50,457 nucleotides of DNA from Rhodovarius lipocyclicus (lineage in GTDB: Bacteria; Pseudomonadota; Alphaproteobacteria; Acetobacterales; Acetobacteraceae): assembly GCF_009900765.1 (NCBI RefSeq), contig NZ_JAAABL010000028.1:1-50457 (forward strand), given 5' to 3'. The position numbers were made by a program, and so were the translations under genes. Numbering within the stretch: the stretch's first letter is position 1; every line of letters starts with the position of its first letter. This document shows positions 9,049 through 17,838 of this stretch, in pieces. Below the pieces are notes generated by a model. The model saw nothing but the letters and a program-made list of their open reading frames with translations, made no database searches and was not told the origin of the DNA.

Positions 9049-11288
9049 ACCACATCGCCCCGTTCCGGCAGGCCATCCAGGCGCTTTCCGAGGGCCGGCC
9101 CAGGGAAGCCCTGCCCTGGCTGCGGCAGTCGATCGCGGAGGCCGATGAGCCGGAGCTGGCCGGGCTGAACCTGGGCATGGCCCTGGCCGACCTGGGCGAG
9201 TTCGGAGAGGCCGAACCCCTGCTGCTCCGCGCGGCCCAGGAATTGCGGCATCTGGCGGAGCCGCATTTCCGCCTGGGCCGCATCGCCGCCCAGCGCATGC
9301 GCATCGCCGAGGCGCGGCAGCATTTCGACACCGCCCTGGCCGTGGAACCCGACCATGTGATGAGCCTGGTGGGCCTGGCCATGCTGGAGGAAGCGGCGGG
9401 CCACCCGCATGAGGCGCTGGCCCTGCTGGACCACGCCGCCCTGCTGGCCCCGCGCGACGAGCACATCGCCCTGTTCCGCCTGCGCTGCCAGGCTGCGACC
9501 CGCGAACCCCAGGCGGCGATGGAAATCGCCCTGGCGCTGCTGGCCCATGGCCAGGGCGGGGTGGAGAATGCGCGCCTGGCCGCCAGCCTGCTGCCCCCGG
9601 CCGAGGCCCTGCCGAAGCTGGAGGCGGGCGCGGCCAACCAGCCGGTGAACTGGCTCTGGAGCTTCGCCATCGCCCTGGCCCAGCATGCCGCCGGCGCCAC
9701 GGAGGATGCGGTGGCCAGCCTGCGCCTGGCCAGCCTGCTGTCCGACGGCGCGCCGGCCGTGGCGGGGGAGTTGGGCATGCGCCTGGCCGACCTGCGCCGC
9801 CATACGGAGGCCGAGCCCCATCTGGCCGCCGCCGCGCGCGGCCTGCCGACCGATCCGGGCTTCCGCAGCCAGCACGGCATCACCCTGTTCAAGCTGCACC
9901 GCTTCGCGGAATGCCGCGCCGTGCTGGAAGCCGCGATCCGCGATTTCGGCCCCCTGCCCGCGCTGCTGGGCAATCTGGCCCTGGCGCTGAACGCCCAGGG
10001 CGCGCAGCAGGAGGCCCTGGCCACCGCCCGGCGCAACCCCGGGAATGTGGCGGGGCTGGCGAACCAGCTGGGCGTGCAGCCCTATCACCCGCGGGAAGGC
10101 TCCGCCGCCGCGCTGGCCGCCACCGCCCGCGCGCTGGGCGCGCTGCTGCCCCAGCCCAGCCTGCCGCCGCACCCGCGTGGCTTCGCGCCCGAACGGCGGC
10201 TGCGCGTGGGCTTCCTGTCCAGCCATTTCGCCCGCCACCCGGTGGGCTGGCTGACGCTGGCGGGCATCGAGGCCCTGCCGCGCGACGAGATCGAGGTGGT
10301 GTGCTTTTCCCTGCGCCCCAACACGGATGCGCTGGCGCGGCGCTTCCACGACACCGCCGATCTGTGGCGCGAATTGCCGAAGCTGGACGACGCCGACCTG
10401 GTCGAGGCGATCCGCGCCGACGCGCCCGATATCCTGGTGGATCTGGGCGGGCATGGCGAAGGCGGGCGCGTGGCCGCCCTGGCCCATCGCGCCGCGCCCG
10501 TGCAGGTGAAATGGGTGGGCGCGCAAAGCTGCTCCACCGGCGTGCCCGCGATGGACTGGATGCTGACCGACGCGCGCGAAACGCCCCCGGGCAGCGAGGC
10601 CCATTACACCGAGCGCCTGCTGAGCCTGCCCGATGGCTATGTGTGCTACGCTCCGCCCGCTTGGGCGCCCGCGGTGGGTCCCCTGCCCGCGCTGGCCCGC
10701 GGCCACATCACCTTCGGCTGCTTCAACAACATGGCCAAGATCACGCCCGAGGCCCTGCGCGCCTGGGCCGCGATCCTGAACGCCGTGCCGGGCAGCCGGC
10801 TGGTGCTGCGCACCCACGCCCTGGCCGATGCCGAAACCCGCGCCCTGGTGCTGGCCCGCGCCGCCGCCTGCGGCCTGGACCCCGCGCGCATCGAGACCCA
10901 CGGCCCGGTGCCGCATGAGGAATTGCTCGCAGCCTACAACGACATCGACCTGGCGCTGGAGCCCTTCCCCTATGCCGGGGGGCTGACCGCCTGCGAGGCG
11001 CTGTACATGGGCGTGCCGCTGGTGGCGCTGGCGGGCAGCAGCTTCGCCGGGCGCCACGCGGTATCGCACCTGACCAATGTGGGCCTGCCGGACTGGATCA
11101 CGGACAGCACGCCCGCCTATATCGCCCGCGCCATCGCCGCCTGCCGGGATGTCCCGGCCCTGGCCGCGCTGCGGGCCGGGCTGCGGGCACGGGTGGCGGC
11201 GTCACCGCTGATGGATGCGCCGCGCTTCGGGCGGAACCTGGCGGATGCGCTGCGGCGGGCCTGGCGGGAGAGGTGCCTGGAAGGGTAG
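9045..11288 (+). CDS. TPR-GT41 (O-GlcNAc-transferase-like) glycosyltransferase, candidate flagellin glycosyltransferase
   Basis: The 747-residue protein has TPR-like helical repeats over residues 1-330 and a GT41 domain over about 380-740. Seen in the catalytic part are LRVGFLSSHFARHPVGW near residue 385, DILVDLGGHGEGGR, VKWVGAQSCSTGVPAMDWML, FGCFNNMAKITPEAL, and FPYAGGLTACEALYMGVP near residue 640, where GT41 enzymes bind the nucleotide sugar. The same layout occurs in Caulobacter FlmG, which recognises flagellin through its TPRs and adds a nonulosonic acid. Being co-translated behind flagellin and flaF, this is probably the flagellin glycosyltransferase; the donor sugar is unknown and no sugar biosynthesis genes lie in the window. 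Confidence 0.88.
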   Translation: MNHIAPFRQAIQALSEGRPREALPWLRQSIAEADEPELAGLNLGMALADLGEFGEAEPLLLRAAQELRHLAEPHFRLGRIAAQRMRIAEARQHFDTALAVEPDHVMSLVGLAMLEEAAGHPHEALALLDHAALLAPRDEHIALFRLRCQAATREPQAAMEIALALLAHGQGGVENARLAASLLPPAEALPKLEAGAANQPVNWLWSFAIALAQHAAGATEDAVASLRLASLLSDGAPAVAGELGMRLADLRRHTEAEPHLAAAARGLPTDPGFRSQHGITLFKLHRFAECRAVLEAAIRDFGPLPALLGNLALALNAQGAQQEALATARRNPGNVAGLANQLGVQPYHPREGSAAALAATARALGALLPQPSLPPHPRGFAPERRLRVGFLSSHFARHPVGWLTLAGIEALPRDEIEVVCFSLRPNTDALARRFHDTADLWRELPKLDDADLVEAIRADAPDILVDLGGHGEGGRVAALAHRAAPVQVKWVGAQSCSTGVPAMDWMLTDARETPPGSEAHYTERLLSLPDGYVCYAPPAWAPAVGPLPALARGHITFGCFNNMAKITPEALRAWAAILNAVPGSRLVLRTHALADAETRALVLARAAACGLDPARIETHGPVPHEELLAAYNDIDLALEPFPYAGGLTACEALYMGVPLVALAGSSFAGRHAVSHLTNVGLPDWITDSTPAYIARAIAACRDVPALAALRAGLRARVAASPLMDAPRFGRNLADALRRAWRERCLEG

Positions 11289-11403
11289 TGTCCTGCCCGC
11301 GAAGTTCGCGGGATCTCCCGCGAACGAAGCGGATCAGCAGGCCGCTGAAAACCATGGCTCGTGGCCTGAGAACGAAATCCGGGAGATTTCGGAATCAGGA
11401 CAC
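11288..11403. repeat. 116-bp inverted-repeat (MITE-like) element
   Basis: The segment is bounded by GTGTCCTG (11288-11295) and its exact reverse complement CAGGACAC (11396-11403). Inside are a CCCGCGAA/TTCGCGGG hairpin at about 11297-11312 and GGGAGAT-containing words repeated in inverse orientation. It exactly fills the gap between two convergent genes, starting in the last base of the glycosyltransferase stop codon and ending 4 bases before the Anbu stop. It might be a small non-autonomous transposable element or a two-way terminator. No clear target duplication is visible. Confidence 0.5.
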
Positions 11404-11407
11404 GAGA

Positions 11408-12139
11408 TCACCCCCACTCCGGCGACGGCAGCCCCACCAGCGCCGAGCGCAGCGCCCCCGACCACCCCGCCCGCACCATGGAAAAATACGAGTCATCCTC
11501 ATTGATCCGCCGCCAGCGCCCGATATGCAGGCTGTCGCGGTCCATCGTCAGCAGGTCCAGCGGCATGCCCACGGTCAGGTTCGATCGCAGCGTGCTGTCC
11601 ATGCTGACCAGCGCCAGCTTCACGCCATCCATCATCGGCGTTTGCCAGCCCAGCGCCCGGTCCAGGATGGGCTTGCCGTATTTGTGCTCGCCGATCTGCA
11701 GGAAGGGCGTGTCCTGGGTCGCCTCGATGAAATTGCCGGCGGCGTAGACCAGGAACAGGCGCGGCGCCTCGGTGCCGATCTGCCCGCCCAGCAGGAAGCT
11801 GGCGTCGAACACCACGCCCTGGGCCGCCAGATCCTTGCCGTCGGCCTCGTACACCTCCCGCACCGCGGCTCCCAGCAGGCGCGCGGCCTGGAACATGTTG
11901 GGCACGTCGGTCAGCTTCTGCCGGCGCCCGTCCAGCGCAACGCCTTCCTGCAGATAGCCCCAAGTGGCCTGGGTGATGGCCAGATTGCCGGCGGTGGTCA
12001 CGCAGATCACCCGCTCGCCCGGCACCTCCAGCACCTGCATCTTGGAAAAGGTGCTGATGTTATCCACCCCAGCATTGGTGCGGGTGTCGGACAGCATGAC
12101 CAGCCCGTGTTCCAGATTCAGGCCCAGGCAATAGGTCAC
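11408..12139 (-). CDS. Anbu-type proteasome-like peptidase
   Basis: The 243-residue product starts (M)TYCLGLNLEHGLVMLSDT and continues RTNAGVDNISTFSKM, the hallmark N-terminus of Anbu (ancestral beta subunit, COG3484), an Ntn-hydrolase relative of proteasome beta subunits and HslV, with the nucleophile Thr right after the initiator. FLLGGQIG and LALVSMDSTLRSNLTVG fit the fold. The start is GTG at 12139, overlapping the alpha-E stop as GTGA; the longer upstream frame is a shadow of the alpha-E gene. Anbu is usually encoded with ATP-grasp, alpha-E and transglutaminase genes. The first two are directly upstream, the transglutaminase is absent. The substrate is unknown. Confidence 0.9.
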   Translation of the reverse strand: MTYCLGLNLEHGLVMLSDTRTNAGVDNISTFSKMQVLEVPGERVICVTTAGNLAITQATWGYLQEGVALDGRRQKLTDVPNMFQAARLLGAAVREVYEADGKDLAAQGVVFDASFLLGGQIGTEAPRLFLVYAAGNFIEATQDTPFLQIGEHKYGKPILDRALGWQTPMMDGVKLALVSMDSTLRSNLTVGMPLDLLTMDRDSLHIGRWRRINEDDSYFSMVRAGWSGALRSALVGLPSPEWG

Positions 12140-13077
12140 GGCTCGGCCACCTGGATGTAGAAGCGCTCGATTTCCTGGCCCAGGGATGCCGTGTGCTCGA
12201 TCACCCGGGTCAGGAATTCGTGCAGGCCTTCCTCCAGGATGGCCTCGATGCGGCCATAGGCCAGGCGCGCGTGCAGTTCGCCCGCCATGCGGTGGCATTC
12301 GCCCCGCCGCCCGCCCTGGTCGGCGGAGATCGCGTCCAGCTGCTCCTTCACCCGGGCGAAGCTGGCCACCAGGCTGCGCGGCAGTTCGGGGCGCAGGATG
12401 ATGAGTTCCGCGATGCGCGTGGGGTCCAGCCGGTCCCGGTACACCCATTGATAGGCCCGGGTGGCGGAGACGGAGGCCAGCACCGCCTGCCATTGCGCGT
12501 ATTCCGTGGCGGCGCTGCCCGAGAGCATGGCGTGGCGCACATCCAGCAGCCGGGCGGAATTGTCTGCCCGTTCCAGCGCGGTGCCGATCTGCACGAAGCG
12601 CCAGGCCTCATCGCGCAGCATGGTGTCGGTGGCGGCGCCGTTGCACAGCAGCACGCGCTCCCGCACCCATTCCAGGAAGCCGGCCAGCGCCTCGCCACTG
12701 GTCTCGGCGGGGGTCATGCGGCGCAGCAGGTTCCAGGTGTCATTGATGGCGCCCCACATGTCCACGGTCAGCGCCGTGCGCACGGTGCGGGCGTTGTTCC
12801 GCGCCGCCGCGATGCAGGAGAAGATGGAGGAAGGGTTGTCCCGGTCGCGGACGATCCAGTCCACCACCGCCTCTGGCGTCACGCCGGGGTGCTTGTCGAG
12901 GAAGCCGGCCTCCCCGCCGCTGGCGGTCAGGATGCCGTGCCATTCGGCGCTCTCATCCTCCAGCGCGACGGAAAGCGAGGCCATGCGCCCCGCGACACCC
13001 AGGCCGCGGGCGAGGTTGGCCGCGCGCTCAGTGTAGCGGGCCATCCAGAACAGGCTGTCTGCGGTGCGGCTCAGCAT
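12136..13077 (-). CDS. Alpha-E domain protein (COG2307)
   Basis: The 313-residue protein begins MLSRTADSLFWMARYTERAA, the standard opening of alpha-E proteins, and is mostly amphipathic helix. Such proteins accompany the circularly permuted ATP-grasp of the preceding gene and are predicted to help it form amide bonds on peptides or proteins. The ATG at 13077 overlaps the ATP-grasp stop (13071-13073) and its own TGA overlaps the Anbu GTG, so the three genes form one translationally coupled operon. Confidence 0.92.
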   Translation of the reverse strand: MLSRTADSLFWMARYTERAANLARGLGVAGRMASLSVALEDESAEWHGILTASGGEAGFLDKHPGVTPEAVVDWIVRDRDNPSSIFSCIAAARNNARTVRTALTVDMWGAINDTWNLLRRMTPAETSGEALAGFLEWVRERVLLCNGAATDTMLRDEAWRFVQIGTALERADNSARLLDVRHAMLSGSAATEYAQWQAVLASVSATRAYQWVYRDRLDPTRIAELIILRPELPRSLVASFARVKEQLDAISADQGGRRGECHRMAGELHARLAYGRIEAILEEGLHEFLTRVIEHTASLGQEIERFYIQVAEP

Positions 13078-14561
13078 CCCAGGCTGTCCTCCTGGGTCTG
13101 TGTCTGACTTTGGGCTTGCCCCATGGGCGCATGCGGCCGGGATGGGCCGTCCTCCAGCACCCAGGTGTCCTTGGTGCCGCCGCCCTGGCTGGAATTCACC
13201 ACCAGCGACCCCTCCCGCAGGGCCACGCGCGTCAGGCCCCCGGGCACGATCGAGATCTCATTGCGGCCGAACAGGATGAAGGGGCGCAGATCCACATGGC
13301 GCGGCGCGATGCCGGTATCCGTCACGGTCGGCACGGTCGAGAGCGCGAGAGTGGGCTGGGCAATGTAGTCGCCGGGCTTTTCGGCGATGCGGCGGGCGAA
13401 TTCGGCGCGCATCGCCTCATCCGCGTGCGGGCCGATCATCATGCCATAGCCGCCCGACCCGCGCGCCAGCTTCACCACCAGCTTGTCGAGGTTGGAGAGC
13501 ACCTCCGCCCGGTCCGCCTCGCGCTCGCACAGATAGGTGGGCACATTGCCGAGCTTCGGTTCCTCATCGAGGTAGAAGCGCACCATGTCCGGCACATAGG
13601 GGTAGATGGCCTTGTCATCCGCGATGCCGGCGCCGGGCGCGTTGGCCAGGGTGACGTTGCCGGCCTTGTAGGCGCGCATCAGCCCCGGTACGCCCACCAG
13701 GCTATCCTTGCGGAACACCTCGGGGTCCAGGAAATCGTCGTCGATGCGGCGATAGATGACATCCACGCGCTGCGGCCCCCGGGTGGTGCGCATGAACACC
13801 ACATCGTCGTCGCTGACGAACAGGTCCGCGCCCTCCACGACCTCCACGCCCATCTCATCGGCCAGGAAGCAGTGCTCGTAATAGGCGCTGTTGTAGCTGC
13901 CGGGCGTCAGCACGACCACGGTGGGGTCGAGGCCCGCGCGCTCCGGCGCCACGGATTTCAGCGTGGACAGCAGGTGCTCGGGATAGCGGGAGACAGGGGC
14001 CAGCCGGTGCCGGGCGCACAGGCGCGGGAACAGGCGCAGCATCGCCTCCCGGTTCTCCAGCATGTAGGAGACACCGGAGGGCGTGCGGCAATTGTCCTCC
14101 AGCACGTAGAAGGCGTCGGGGCCGGTGCGCACCATGTCGATGCCGCTGATGTGGGTGTAGATCCCGCCCGGTGGCGTGAAACCCATCATGGCGGGCTGGA
14201 ACGCCTCATTCTCCAGCACCAGCGCGGAGGGGACGATGCCCTCCTTCAGAATCCGCTGCTCGCCATAGACATCCAGCATGAAGGCGTTCAGCGCCCGCAC
14301 CCGCTGCTCCAGCCCCGCCGAGAGCGATTTCCACTCACTGGCCGCGATCAGCCGGGGGATGATGTCGAAGGGAATGAGCCGCTCGGGATCGCCGCCTTCG
14401 CCATAGACGGCGAAGGTGATGCCGAGCCGGCGGAACAGCAGTTCCGCCTCGGCACTCTTGCGTTTCAGGGCATCGAGCGGGGTCCGCTCGATCCAGGCGC
14501 GGATCTCGGCATAGGTGGCCGCGGCCACCGCGCCGTCCCGCATCTCATCAAAGGCGGTCAA
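13071..14561 (-). CDS. Circularly permuted ATP-grasp protein (COG2308)
   Basis: The protein (496 residues from the TTG at 14561) matches the permuted ATP-grasp family: LIPFDIIPRLIAASEWKSL, ALNAFMLDVYGEQRILKEG, VLEDNCRTPSGVSYMLENR, then DPTVVVLTPGSYNSAYYEH and, near the end, KLARGSGGYGMMIGPHAD. These enzymes use ATP to activate a carboxylate for ligation to an amine; the substrate here is unknown. The start is uncertain: TTG at 14561 has GGGGAGAAGA just upstream, and the next ATG is at 14543. It leads the ATP-grasp, alpha-E, Anbu operon, and the promoter should lie in 14562-14688, divergent from the TPP enzyme gene. Confidence 0.92.
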   Translation of the reverse strand: MTAFDEMRDGAVAAATYAEIRAWIERTPLDALKRKSAEAELLFRRLGITFAVYGEGGDPERLIPFDIIPRLIAASEWKSLSAGLEQRVRALNAFMLDVYGEQRILKEGIVPSALVLENEAFQPAMMGFTPPGGIYTHISGIDMVRTGPDAFYVLEDNCRTPSGVSYMLENREAMLRLFPRLCARHRLAPVSRYPEHLLSTLKSVAPERAGLDPTVVVLTPGSYNSAYYEHCFLADEMGVEVVEGADLFVSDDDVVFMRTTRGPQRVDVIYRRIDDDFLDPEVFRKDSLVGVPGLMRAYKAGNVTLANAPGAGIADDKAIYPYVPDMVRFYLDEEPKLGNVPTYLCEREADRAEVLSNLDKLVVKLARGSGGYGMMIGPHADEAMRAEFARRIAEKPGDYIAQPTLALSTVPTVTDTGIAPRHVDLRPFILFGRNEISIVPGGLTRVALREGSLVVNSSQGGGTKDTWVLEDGPSRPHAPMGQAQSQTQTQEDSLGC

Positions 14562-14688
14562 GCTCTTCTCCCCGTATCCTGCCCTCAGCAGGCCATGGGC
14601 GGGGCCGCAAGGCAAGCGGGGCGGGTGGCCAAGCCGCTCATGTCGCTGCACTCTCTGCCTAGTCCATAAGCACAAGGGGGAACGGCCG

Positions 14689-16284
14689 ATGAATGGAGCC
14701 GAGGTGGTGGTGCGTGCGCTGCACGAGGCTGGGGCGCGCGCCCTGTTCGGTGTGCCCGGGGGCGGCAGCAGCCTGGACCTGATGGCGGCGGCACGCGGCG
14801 TGGGCATGCCCTTTCACCTGGCGCGCACGGAAACCGGGGCCGCGATCATGGCGGGCGCGGTGGCGGAGCTGTCGGGCGCGCCCTGCCCGGTGCTGACCAC
14901 GCGCGGGCCCGGCGTTTCCTGCGTCACCAACGGCATCGCCAATGCCAGCCTGGAGCGCGCGCCGGTGGTGCTGCTGGCCGATGGCTTCACGGCGCGCGAG
15001 CGCACCTTCGCCTGCCATCAGTTCGTGGACCACGCGGCCCTGCTGCGGCCGGTGACCAAGGCGCAGCTGCGCGCCGATGGCCAGGCGGGGGTGGCCATCC
15101 AGGCCGCGATCGCGGCGAGCCTGGCGGCCCCGCGCGGCCCCGTGCTGCTGGAACTGACCGGTGAGGCCGCCCAGGCCGAATCGGCGCCCGCCCCCGCCTT
15201 CACCCCGGCGCCGCCGCGCGCGCCGGAAGCCGCGGCCCTGGCGGCCGCCCAGGCGCTGCTGGCCGGCGCGAAGCGCCCGGCGATCATCGTGGGGCTGGAG
15301 GCCATCCCCCACGCCGCCCCCCTGCGCGCCCTGGCCCGCGCCCTGCGCTGCCCGGTGCTGGTCACCTACAAGGCCAAGGGCGTGTTCCCGGATGCGGACC
15401 CGCTGTTCGGCGGCGTCTTCACCGGCGGCGCGGCGGAGGTGCCGATCCTGGCCGAGGCCGACCTGATCCTCCTGGCGGGGGCCGACCCGATGGAATGGGT
15501 GCCCCAGCCCTGGAAATTCCAGGCCCCGGTCATCGACATCGCGGCCTGCCCGCGCAGCCCGCACTACCTGGTGCCCGCCGCCACGCTGGAAGGCGATGTG
15601 GGGCTGGCGCTGGCCGCCCTTGCCGGGGCCCCGGGCACATGGACCGAGGCTGCCATCGCCGCCCATCGCGCCGCCTGGCTGGCGGCGCTGTCCAACGGGC
15701 CCTCGGGCAACCGGGGCATCTCGCCCCAGGCGCTGGTCGAGATCACCCAGGCCGCCTGCCGCGCCGCCGCCGCCAACCCGCGCGTGGCGGTGGATGCTGG
15801 CGCCCACATGTTCCCCAGCACCACCTTCTGGCAGGCCAGCGAACCGGGCGACCTGCTGATCTCCAACGGGCTGGCCACCATGGGCTTCGCGCTGCCGGCC
15901 GCGATCGGGGCCGCGCTGTACGACCCCGCGCGCGGGGCCATCGCCTTCACCGGCGATGGCGGGCTGCTGATGTGCCTGGGCGAGCTGGCCACCGCGACCA
16001 CGCTGAAGGCCAATATCCTGGTCATGGTGTTCAACGACGCGACGCTGAGCCTGATCGACATCAAGAAGGGCGGGCGCGCCCTGCCGCCGGGCGGGCTCGA
16101 TTGGCCGAGCGCCGATTTCGCCACGCTGATGCAGACGCTGGGCGGCACCGCCTGGCACGCCCATGACGACGCCAGCCTGCGCCGGGCGCTGGACGAGGCA
16201 CTGGCCGCCACCGGGCCCCGGCTGATCGATGCGCGGACGGATCCGGGGAGCTATCCGGCGCAGATCAAGGCGTTGCGGGGGTAG
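14689..16284 (+). CDS. Thiamine-diphosphate-dependent enzyme of the acetolactate synthase / benzoylformate decarboxylase type
   Basis: The 531-residue product has the three-domain layout of this superfamily. The N-terminal PYR domain includes FGVPGGGSSLDLM and the likely activating Glu48 in ARTETGAAIMAGAVAELSG. A middle domain follows, then a C-terminal PP domain with GDGGLLMCLGELATATTL near residue 422 and VFNDATLSLIDIKKGG, the GDG-N thiamine-diphosphate/Mg2+ motif. Substrate cannot be read from the sequence; a 2-oxoacid decarboxylase, synthase or lyase are all possible. No small regulatory subunit is adjacent, so a biosynthetic AHAS is unlikely. The convergent neighbour is a tricarboxylate-type binding protein. 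Confidence 0.88.
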   Translation: MNGAEVVVRALHEAGARALFGVPGGGSSLDLMAAARGVGMPFHLARTETGAAIMAGAVAELSGAPCPVLTTRGPGVSCVTNGIANASLERAPVVLLADGFTARERTFACHQFVDHAALLRPVTKAQLRADGQAGVAIQAAIAASLAAPRGPVLLELTGEAAQAESAPAPAFTPAPPRAPEAAALAAAQALLAGAKRPAIIVGLEAIPHAAPLRALARALRCPVLVTYKAKGVFPDADPLFGGVFTGGAAEVPILAEADLILLAGADPMEWVPQPWKFQAPVIDIAACPRSPHYLVPAATLEGDVGLALAALAGAPGTWTEAAIAAHRAAWLAALSNGPSGNRGISPQALVEITQAACRAAAANPRVAVDAGAHMFPSTTFWQASEPGDLLISNGLATMGFALPAAIGAALYDPARGAIAFTGDGGLLMCLGELATATTLKANILVMVFNDATLSLIDIKKGGRALPPGGLDWPSADFATLMQTLGGTAWHAHDDASLRRALDEALAATGPRLIDARTDPGSYPAQIKALRG

Positions 16285-16290
16285 CACGGC

Positions 16291-16309
16291 GCGGGGGCCA
16301 AGCCCCCGC
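16291..16309. terminator. Hairpin between convergent genes
   Basis: GCGGGGGC (16291-16298) and GCCCCCGC (16302-16309) form a perfect eight-base-pair stem with a three-base loop in the 27-base gap between convergent genes. There is no long T-run on either side, so termination efficiency is uncertain. Confidence 0.5.
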
Positions 16310-16311
16310 CT

Positions 16312-17268
16312 TCACTGCGCCTCGAAATTCACGCTGCGCAGCAATTGCGTGTTCCGGGCCTCATCCTGGCGGATATAGGCATCGAAGGCCGCCGCGTCCT
16401 CGTCCACCGGCTCGAAGGCCAGCGCGGTCAGGCGCTGCAGCACGTCGGGTTCGCGCATGCCCTCGTTCAGCGCGCTGTTCATGCGCGCGACCAGGGCGGG
16501 GGCCATGCCCTTCGGCCCCCACACCCCATACCAGGAATGGAAGACGAAGCCGGGCATGCCGGCTTCCTCCATGGTCGGGATCTCGGGGGCGGCGGGGATG
16601 CGGGTGCCATTGGTGATGGCCAGCGCCCGCAACTGCCCGCCGCGCACCATGGGCAGCGGCGCCAGCACCGGGTCGAACATCAGGGAAATGTTGCCCGCCA
16701 TCACATCCGTCAGCCCGGCCGAGGAGCTGCGCTGCGGCACCATCAGGATATCGGCCCGCGCCGCCTGGCCGAAGGCGATGGCCGCCAGATGCCCGGCCGA
16801 CCCCAGCGATGAGGTGGTGAAGGTCCAGTCCCGCGGGTTGGCATGGGTGGCCGCCGCCAGTTCGGCCACATTGCGCGGGGCGCGGCGGGGGTCGATCACG
16901 AACAGCAGCGGGCCCCGGGCCGTGCGGGCGATGGGCGTCATGTCGTTGATCGGGTCGAAGGGGATGCCGCGCAGCACCCGGTGCAGCAGCGCCTGGATGG
17001 AGGCCGAGGCCATGATGGTCAGCCCATCCGGCTGGGACTGGATCAGCGCCATGCCGCCCACCACCCCATTGCCACCCGAACGGTTCTCCACCACCACGGT
17101 CTGGCCCAGCTTTTCCTGCAGTTTCCCGGCGGCGATGCGGCTCAGCGCATCGGTGGCGCCGCCGGGGGGAAAGGGCACGATCATGCGGATCGGCCGCAGG
17201 GATTGCGCCGTCACCAGCCCCGGCGCGGCCAGCAGCCCGGCGGAGAGGATGACGGCGCGGCGGCGCAT
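16312..17268 (-). CDS. Bug/TctC-family tripartite tricarboxylate transporter binding protein
   Basis: The 318-residue periplasmic protein has an N-terminal export signal (RRRAVILSAGLLAAPGLVTA) and the family's first block IRMIVPFPPGGATDALSRIA, followed by VVENRSGGNGVVGG. Bug proteins capture small organic acids or related compounds for TctAB permeases, but most are orphans, and no tctA/tctB is visible here. Its ATG overlaps the stop of the upstream NTF2-like gene (ATGA at 17266-17270 on the minus strand), so the two are co-translated and may serve the same compound. Confidence 0.93.
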   Translation of the reverse strand: MRRRAVILSAGLLAAPGLVTAQSLRPIRMIVPFPPGGATDALSRIAAGKLQEKLGQTVVVENRSGGNGVVGGMALIQSQPDGLTIMASASIQALLHRVLRGIPFDPINDMTPIARTARGPLLFVIDPRRAPRNVAELAAATHANPRDWTFTTSSLGSAGHLAAIAFGQAARADILMVPQRSSSAGLTDVMAGNISLMFDPVLAPLPMVRGGQLRALAITNGTRIPAAPEIPTMEEAGMPGFVFHSWYGVWGPKGMAPALVARMNSALNEGMREPDVLQRLTALAFEPVDEDAAAFDAYIRQDEARNTQLLRSVNFEAQ

Positions 17269-17732
17269 CAGCGCGCGATCACCGGACGGTTGCCATAGCT
17301 TTCCTGCGGCACGCCGCGTTCCAGCGACATGTGGCTGTGCACGCCCACCCAGCCGTCGCCGCTTTTCAGCAGCACGATGCTGGCCCGGCCCGGCCGCTCG
17401 AACGGCGTGCCGTCGGGGTTGTAGCCGGTACTGTCCCAGGGGGTGATGGCGATGGCCATCTGGCCGTCGGGGCTGGCCAGCACGCGCGTCTGGTCATGGA
17501 TGAAGCTGAAGCCGGAGGTCTTGGGCCACACGCTGTCCCACTGGCGGTCGCGCCAGTCCCACAGCCCCTCCAGCACGCGCTTGTGGGTGCCGAAGGCCAG
17601 GGCCTGCTCATGCCAGAAGGGATAGGCGCTTTTGTAGTCCACCGCCTGCACGCAGGCGGCGAAGCGGTCCAGCCAATCCAGGATCTCGGCACGCAGTTCG
17701 GGGCTGGCTTCAGGCAAGGCGGGAATCGTCAC
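17268..17732 (-). CDS. NTF2-like / SnoaL-like domain protein
   Basis: The 154-residue product has the pattern of the cone-shaped NTF2 fold: an N-terminal helix (ELRAEILDWLDRFAACV), then strands such as FSFIHDQTRVLASPDGQMAI and RASIVLLKSGDGWVGVHSHM. Such domains bind small molecules or act as isomerases or hydratases; no reaction is assigned. The GTG at 17732 is chosen; another in-frame GTG at 17744 is possible. It is translationally coupled to the downstream Bug-type binding protein and divergent from the SDR gene at 17839. Confidence 0.75.
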   Translation of the reverse strand: MTIPALPEASPELRAEILDWLDRFAACVQAVDYKSAYPFWHEQALAFGTHKRVLEGLWDWRDRQWDSVWPKTSGFSFIHDQTRVLASPDGQMAIAITPWDSTGYNPDGTPFERPGRASIVLLKSGDGWVGVHSHMSLERGVPQESYGNRPVIAR

Positions 17733-17838
17733 GGTCAGTCTCACTCCGGTGTCAGGAACCGGAAAGCTACGGCGCCCCCCTTGCGGCGCGCAAGCGAGCA
17801 GGCAGGATTGTATACAGATCCATGTCCCGGAGTAGCTG

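Noticed and set aside
12140-12493. N-terminal extension of the Anbu protein
   Set aside because: The extension lies in another frame of the alpha-E gene; Anbu proteins begin at the TYCLGL block, giving a GTG start overlapping the alpha-E stop.
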